Positions 60,456 to 64,000 of a stretch of DNA of 64,000 nt are shown in pieces (positions within the stretch are counted from its first letter, which is position 1; each line of letters begins with the position of its first letter). A program made the position numbers and the translations under genes. The stretch is taken from assembly GCA_018240525.1 (NCBI GenBank), contig JAFEFN010000013.1, positions 434,001 to 498,000 on the forward strand, given 5' to 3'. The notes beneath the pieces are model-generated. The model saw only the letters and a program-made list of their open reading frames with translations, ran no database searches and was not told the DNA's origin. Source of the DNA: Pseudomonadota bacterium (GTDB lineage: Bacteria; Pseudomonadota; Gammaproteobacteria; Steroidobacterales; Steroidobacteraceae).

Positions 60456-62090
60456 TCACGCGACCCGCCGCAGGTGCCCGCGCCGGAAGTCCGCCATGAC
60501 TTCGCGCGCGGCGTTGTGGCCGGCCGCCCCGTTCACGCCGCCGCCCGGATGCGTCCCCGCGCTGCACATGTACAGGCCCTGCAGCGGGCCGCGATAGTTG
60601 CCGTAGCCGAGCATGGGGCGCGCCGAGAACAGCTGGTCGAGGCTGAGCTGGCCGTGGCAGATGTCCCCGCCGACCAGCCCGAAGGTCCGCTCGAGGTCCA
60701 GCGGGCTCATGATCTGCCGGCCGAGCACGGCGGCCTTGAAGTTCGGCGCGTACTGGTCGACCGTGTCGATCATCAGGTCCGCGACCGCCTCGCGGTGCGT
60801 GTCCCAGCTCGCCCCGTCGGGCAGGGTCGGGGCCACGTGCTGGCAGAACAGGCTGGCGACGTGCTGGCCCGCGGGGGCGAGCGAGTCATCCAGGGTCGAG
60901 GGGATGCACACCTCCACGATCGGCTTCCTCGACCAGCCGTAGGTGCGCGCATCGAAGTAGGCCTGCTCCATGTAGGACAGCGTCGGGGCGATGATGATGC
61001 CGGCGGTGTGGTGGTCAGCGGCGGCCTTGCCCGGCAGGCAGGTGAAGTCCGGGAGTTCCTTGAGCGCCACGTTCATGCGGAACGTGCCTGAGCCGCAGCG
61101 CCAGTGGCTCATGTGCTCGCGGAACGGTTCCGGCAGCGTCCCGGGACCGAACATGTTCAGGTACAGCAGCTTCGGGTTGAGGTTCGAGATCACCGCCGAG
61201 GCGCGCAGGGTTTCGCCCGACTCAGTGATCACACCGACCGCGCGCTCGCCCTCGACGATCACCTCGCGCACCGCCGTGTCCAGGCGGATCGTCACGCCGC
61301 GCGCGGCCGCCGCCCGGGCCATGGCCTGGGTGATCGCCCCCATCCCGCCGATCGCATGGCCCCAGGCGCCGCGCTTGCCGTTGACCTCGCCGAAGACGTG
61401 GTGCAGCAGCACGTAGGCGCTGCCGGGACTGTAGGGACTGGCGTAGTTGCCGACCACCCCGTCGAAGCCGTAGGTCGCCTTGATCGGGTCACTCTCGAAC
61501 CAGTTGTCGAGGTAGTCCCCGCAGGACATCGAGAACAGCGACAGCAGCTCGCGCCGCAGGTCCATGTCGAGCCTGCGCAGCCGGCCGCCGACCTTCGCCG
61601 CGCTCACCAGCTCCGGCAGCACCTGGCGCCAGCTGCCCTGCAGGGCATTGGGCGGCGTGGTCAGCACCAGGTCGCGCATGACGTCCGCGATCGACTCCAG
61701 GCGCCGCCCGTAGTCGGCCAGCCGCGCGGCGTCGCGCGCGGAGAAGCGCGCCACCTCGTCGTGCGTGCGGTCGCCGCCGCTGAGGAGGTAGCGGCCGTCC
61801 GCGGTCGGCAGGAAGTTCGCCGCGCGCCGCTCGACGATGCGCAGCCCATGGCCGTGCAGGTCGAGGTCGTGGATGATCCTCGGGTTGAGCAGCGAGACGG
61901 TGTAGGCGGCGACGGAATTGCGGAATCCGGGATGGAACTCCTCGGTGACCGCGGCCCCGCCGACCACCCCGCGGCGCTCGAGCACGGTGACCTTCAGGCC
62001 CGCCCGTGCCAGGTAGAACGCACAGACCAGCCCGTTGTGACCGCCGCCGATGATCAGGGCATCGCAGCGGCCCCCGCCCCGCTCAGCCAT
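60456..62090 (-). CDS. FAD-dependent oxidoreductase, phytoene-desaturase/PYROXD2-like
   Basis: A 544-residue flavin amine-oxidase-fold protein. LIIGGGHNGLVCAFYLARAG binds FAD. The region FHPGFRNSVAAYTVSLLNP and the terminal CSAGTHPGGGVNGAAGHNAAREV match the PYROXD2/crtI-like group, whose bacterial members are mostly uncharacterised. The ATG overlaps the Rieske gene's last 8 bp, so the pair is translationally coupled. No carotenoid genes are near, so carotene chemistry is unlikely. Confidence 0.85.
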   Translation of the reverse strand: MAERGGGRCDALIIGGGHNGLVCAFYLARAGLKVTVLERRGVVGGAAVTEEFHPGFRNSVAAYTVSLLNPRIIHDLDLHGHGLRIVERRAANFLPTADGRYLLSGGDRTHDEVARFSARDAARLADYGRRLESIADVMRDLVLTTPPNALQGSWRQVLPELVSAAKVGGRLRRLDMDLRRELLSLFSMSCGDYLDNWFESDPIKATYGFDGVVGNYASPYSPGSAYVLLHHVFGEVNGKRGAWGHAIGGMGAITQAMARAAAARGVTIRLDTAVREVIVEGERAVGVITESGETLRASAVISNLNPKLLYLNMFGPGTLPEPFREHMSHWRCGSGTFRMNVALKELPDFTCLPGKAAADHHTAGIIIAPTLSYMEQAYFDARTYGWSRKPIVEVCIPSTLDDSLAPAGQHVASLFCQHVAPTLPDGASWDTHREAVADLMIDTVDQYAPNFKAAVLGRQIMSPLDLERTFGLVGGDICHGQLSLDQLFSARPMLGYGNYRGPLQGLYMCSAGTHPGGGVNGAAGHNAAREVMADFRRGHLRRVA

Positions 62091-63252
62091 GGCTCCAGCC
62101 CCGTGGCGGTGCTTGCGGCAGCTTGCTCTGCGGGATCAGCCTGCGCATGTGCTTGCCGAAACTGCGCAGGCAGACCTCGCCATCGCTCAACGGCCCGGAG
62201 GAATAGCTGCTCGAGCCCATGCCCTGCTGCACGCGCGCGATCAGCTCCTTGTCCTCGACGCTGACCCGGCGGTTGATGCGCCAGTTGAGGTAACGCACCG
62301 CCTTCATCTCGCGGCGGCTGTCCGGGTGCACGTAGGCGATCTCGCGGATCATGGTCTCGGTCGGCGACAGCGGGATCATCTGCATGAAGTCGATCTGGTC
62401 GGGGTAGATGTCGAAGGCGACGTTCGGCCAGAGCTTGAAGTAGGTCCACAGGCGCTGCCGCTCCGCCGGCAGGTGCGCCACCTGCGGCAGGAAGGTCTGG
62501 TAGGCGCGCTCGGACCAGTTGCTGGAGGGCGTGTCGCGCAGCGCCCCCCACATCTTGTCGACCCAGGGCTTCGCCTCGATGCCGTAGCCGCGGCCGAACA
62601 GGCGGGTGAGCCCGGGGTGCGCGACGTTGATGTGCAGGCCGTCGGAGAAGTTGTCGGTGACGTTCTTCCAGTTCACCGCGCGCGGGCGCATCGACACGCG
62701 CCCCATCGGCACCAGGTCCTCGAAGCGGTACGGGGCGATCTCGTGCTCGTAGGGGGCCAGCATCTCGCGCACGCTCGGCAGCCCCGGCGCGAAGCGCACG
62801 AACACGAAGCCGTGGTAGATCTCGTGCTCGCAGGCGGCCAGGCCGTGCCTGGAGGTGTCGAGGTTCTTGAACGTCTCGCGGCTCAGGGCGACCAGGCGCC
62901 CGTCCAGGCCGTAGGTCCAGGCATGGTAGGGACAGGTGATGCGCTTGCCGCAGTTGCCCTTGGGCCCGTCGACCAGGCGCGCGGCGCGATGGCGGCACAC
63001 GTTGTGAAAGGCGCGCACGCCCTCCTCGGCCCGCACCACGACCACCGACTCGCCGAAGAACTCGAAGGTGTGGAAGTCACCGACCCGGGGGATGTCGTTG
63101 ACGTGGCAGACCACCTGCCAGCTGTTGCGGAAGATCGCCTGCTTTTCCACCTCGAAGAACTCCGGATCGTGATAGATCCAGCCCGGCAGGCTCTGGTTGT
63201 CCAGCTCGTCCTGGGGTGCGGCGGAAACGCTCTTCAGGTGCATGGCTTTCAT
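62083..63252 (-). CDS. Rieske non-haem iron oxygenase, alpha subunit
   Basis: A 389-residue ring-hydroxylating-type oxygenase from ATG 63252. Rieske ligands are CRHRAA and CPYHAW (CXH...CX2H). The mononuclear iron site is around NWKNVTDNFSDGLHINVAHPGL, giving two His, and the third ligand further on is not certain. The overall pattern resembles quaternary-amine demethylase-like oxygenases (GbcA/CntA group) more than aromatic dioxygenases, but no beta subunit or reductase gene is adjacent. It heads the operon Rieske-FAD oxidoreductase-TetR. Confidence 0.87.
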   Translation of the reverse strand: MKAMHLKSVSAAPQDELDNQSLPGWIYHDPEFFEVEKQAIFRNSWQVVCHVNDIPRVGDFHTFEFFGESVVVVRAEEGVRAFHNVCRHRAARLVDGPKGNCGKRITCPYHAWTYGLDGRLVALSRETFKNLDTSRHGLAACEHEIYHGFVFVRFAPGLPSVREMLAPYEHEIAPYRFEDLVPMGRVSMRPRAVNWKNVTDNFSDGLHINVAHPGLTRLFGRGYGIEAKPWVDKMWGALRDTPSSNWSERAYQTFLPQVAHLPAERQRLWTYFKLWPNVAFDIYPDQIDFMQMIPLSPTETMIREIAYVHPDSRREMKAVRYLNWRINRRVSVEDKELIARVQQGMGSSSYSSGPLSDGEVCLRSFGKHMRRLIPQSKLPQAPPRGWSHG

Positions 63253-63274
63253 GACGTCGGGCCCGGGTGATTCG

Positions 63275-63296
63275 TTGTTGAACGATCGTACAACAA
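63275..63296. promoter_or_regulatory. 22-bp near-perfect palindrome, likely TetR/BetI operator
   Basis: The arms TTGTTG and CAACAA flank an inner ACGATCGT. Of 11 base pairs only one (A/A at 63281/63290) fails to match. It lies 22 bp upstream of the Rieske ATG and 68 bp before the divergent DUF2721 gene. The TTGaACG-type core resembles known BetI-family sites. Confidence 0.7.
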
Positions 63297-63364
63297 GCCT
63301 GCCCTGCCGGGCAAGGCCGGCGGCATCCCGGCGCGGGCGGCCGGTGTGATACAAGAAGTCCACC

Positions 63365-63799
63365 ATGAACGAGCCCACGGGCATCGCCCACGTGATCCAG
63401 GCGGCCATCGCGCCGGTGTTCCTGCTCACGGGCGTGTCCTCCATGCTCGGTGTCCTCACCAACCGTCTGGCGCGCATCGTCGACCGGGCGCGCGTCTTCG
63501 AGGCCCAGCTCGCCAACCAGCCGGAAACGCCGCCCAAGCTGGTCGGCAGCCTGAAGGTCCTGGCGCGCCGCGCCGGCTACATCAACGTGGCGATCTCGCT
63601 GTGCACGATCGCAGCGCTGCTGGTGGCCCTGGTGGTGGTCAGCCTCTTCGCCGACGCCTTCCTGCAGGTCACGCTCACCAAGGAAATCGCCCTGCTGTTC
63701 GTGGGGGCGATGGTGTGCCTGAGCGCCGCCTTCATCGTGTTCTTCGTGGAAGTGCGGCTGGCGACGAGGTCGCTGCGCATCGGGCACCCCCATATTTAG
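63365..63799 (+). CDS. DUF2721 membrane protein
   Basis: A 144-residue inner-membrane protein from ATG 63365 with three hydrophobic segments: HVIQAAIAPVFLLTGVSSML, INVAISLCTIAALLVALVVV, and LLFVGAMVCLSAAFIVFF. The conserved APVFLLTG and NRLARIVDRAR between helices 1 and 2 define DUF2721. Function is unknown. It may share control with the divergent Rieske operon because the palindrome lies between them. Confidence 0.85.
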   Translation: MNEPTGIAHVIQAAIAPVFLLTGVSSMLGVLTNRLARIVDRARVFEAQLANQPETPPKLVGSLKVLARRAGYINVAISLCTIAALLVALVVVSLFADAFLQVTLTKEIALLFVGAMVCLSAAFIVFFVEVRLATRSLRIGHPHI

Positions 63800-63929
63800 G
63801 GGCCTGAGGTCGCGAGAGCCGCCGAAAAGCGGTGTTTGACGGGCGGATCTGGTACCCTGCGCACCCTTTTTTGGACCCGGTCCCAGGGCCATCCCGCGGG
63901 TCGCCCGGACGATGGCCATACCGTCACGC

Positions 63930-64000
63930 ATGAATCGCCCGATCCGTAACATCGCCATCATCGCGCACGTCGACCACGGCAAGACGACCCTGGTCGATTG
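63930..64000 (+). CDS. typA: Ribosome-associated GTPase TypA/BipA, N-terminal part
   Basis: The start of a translational GTPase, cut by the window edge. After ATG 63930 (an in-frame ATG at 63912 is an alternative) the frame reads [19 protein letters not shown], where AHVDHGKT is the G1 loop. The exact string favours TypA over LepA (which has IIAHIDHGKST). TypA binds 70S ribosomes and aids 50S assembly at low temperature. A TTGACG near 63836 is the only -35-like element upstream. Confidence 0.88.
   Translation, partial: MNRPIRNIAIIAHVDHGKTTLVD

Noticed and set aside
63800..63929. Promoter TTGACG / TACCCT and T-run upstream of typA
   Set aside because: Spacing between the boxes is only 11 bp, and the T-run at about 63868 lacks a clear preceding hairpin.

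Overview
The window is a contiguous piece of a GC-rich bacterial chromosome, packed with housekeeping and catabolic genes. There is no phage, plasmid or insertion-sequence signature and no CRISPR array. Gene content points to a gammaproteobacterium: XerD next to a DsbC-type isomerase, an LpxL-type lipid A acyltransferase, a class I azurin, a roughly 180 kDa NAD-glutamate dehydrogenase, a d-PGM type GpmA, ZapE, TypA, and small proteins resembling the DUF6763 and DUF6491 families. The compact layout, high GC and frequent GTG/TTG starts suggest a lineage near Nevskiales, Steroidobacterales or Ectothiorhodospiraceae. That placement is inference from gene types, not from a phylogeny.

Region 1 (1-15 kb): dsbC and xerD (minus), plsC (plus), then a fused B12-dependent acyl-CoA mutase of the IcmF type facing a divergent TetR regulator. 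The regulator heads a plus-strand run: thiolase, HSD10-like SDR, ETF-ubiquinone oxidoreductase, acetoacetyl-CoA synthetase and ZapE. It reads as a branched-chain or short-chain acyl-CoA catabolic locus, with a strong dyad operator between icmF and tetR. 4-Hydroxyphenylpyruvate dioxygenase follows on the minus strand.

Region 2 (15-34 kb): NAD-GDH and gpmA; a membrane-anchored RraB-like protein, enoyl-CoA hydratase, [2Fe-2S] ferredoxin and a thiamine-binding-fold protein; PhzF, an MFS transporter and a serine-hydrolase homologue that has lost its SxxK motif; then an overlapping lpxL-glpD-ArnT-like-CycA-like run, an SDR and an outer-membrane protein.

Region 3 (34-44 kb): tRNA-Arg(TCG), a NYN nuclease, Tag glycosylase, a periplasmic protein, then a molybdenum cofactor operon moeA-moaA-moaC-mobA::moaD-moaE in which MobA and MoaD are one polypeptide. 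It converges with proBA. Divergent from proB is an extremely acidic small protein overlapping a VIT1/CCC1 metal transporter.

Region 4 (44-64 kb): htpX behind a sigma32-like promoter, a D-2-hydroxyglutarate dehydrogenase-like flavoprotein, a lipoprotein alpha/beta hydrolase with an altered His box, TesB, azurin, a thioredoxin-reductase-like ferredoxin-NADP reductase, GabT, a GGDEF/EAL receptor, GDPD, a lone glgB, a DUF6491 lipoprotein, an ABC exporter, and a Rieske oxygenase / FAD oxidoreductase / BetI-like TetR operon behind a 22-bp near-perfect palindrome. The window ends in a DUF2721 membrane protein and the start of typA.

The most interesting leads are the acidic-protein/VIT1 gene pair, the IcmF with a mixed Tyr/Gln substrate pocket, the MobA-MoaD fusion, the membrane-anchored RraB-like protein, the two hydrolases with altered catalytic residues, and the palindrome-controlled Rieske operon.
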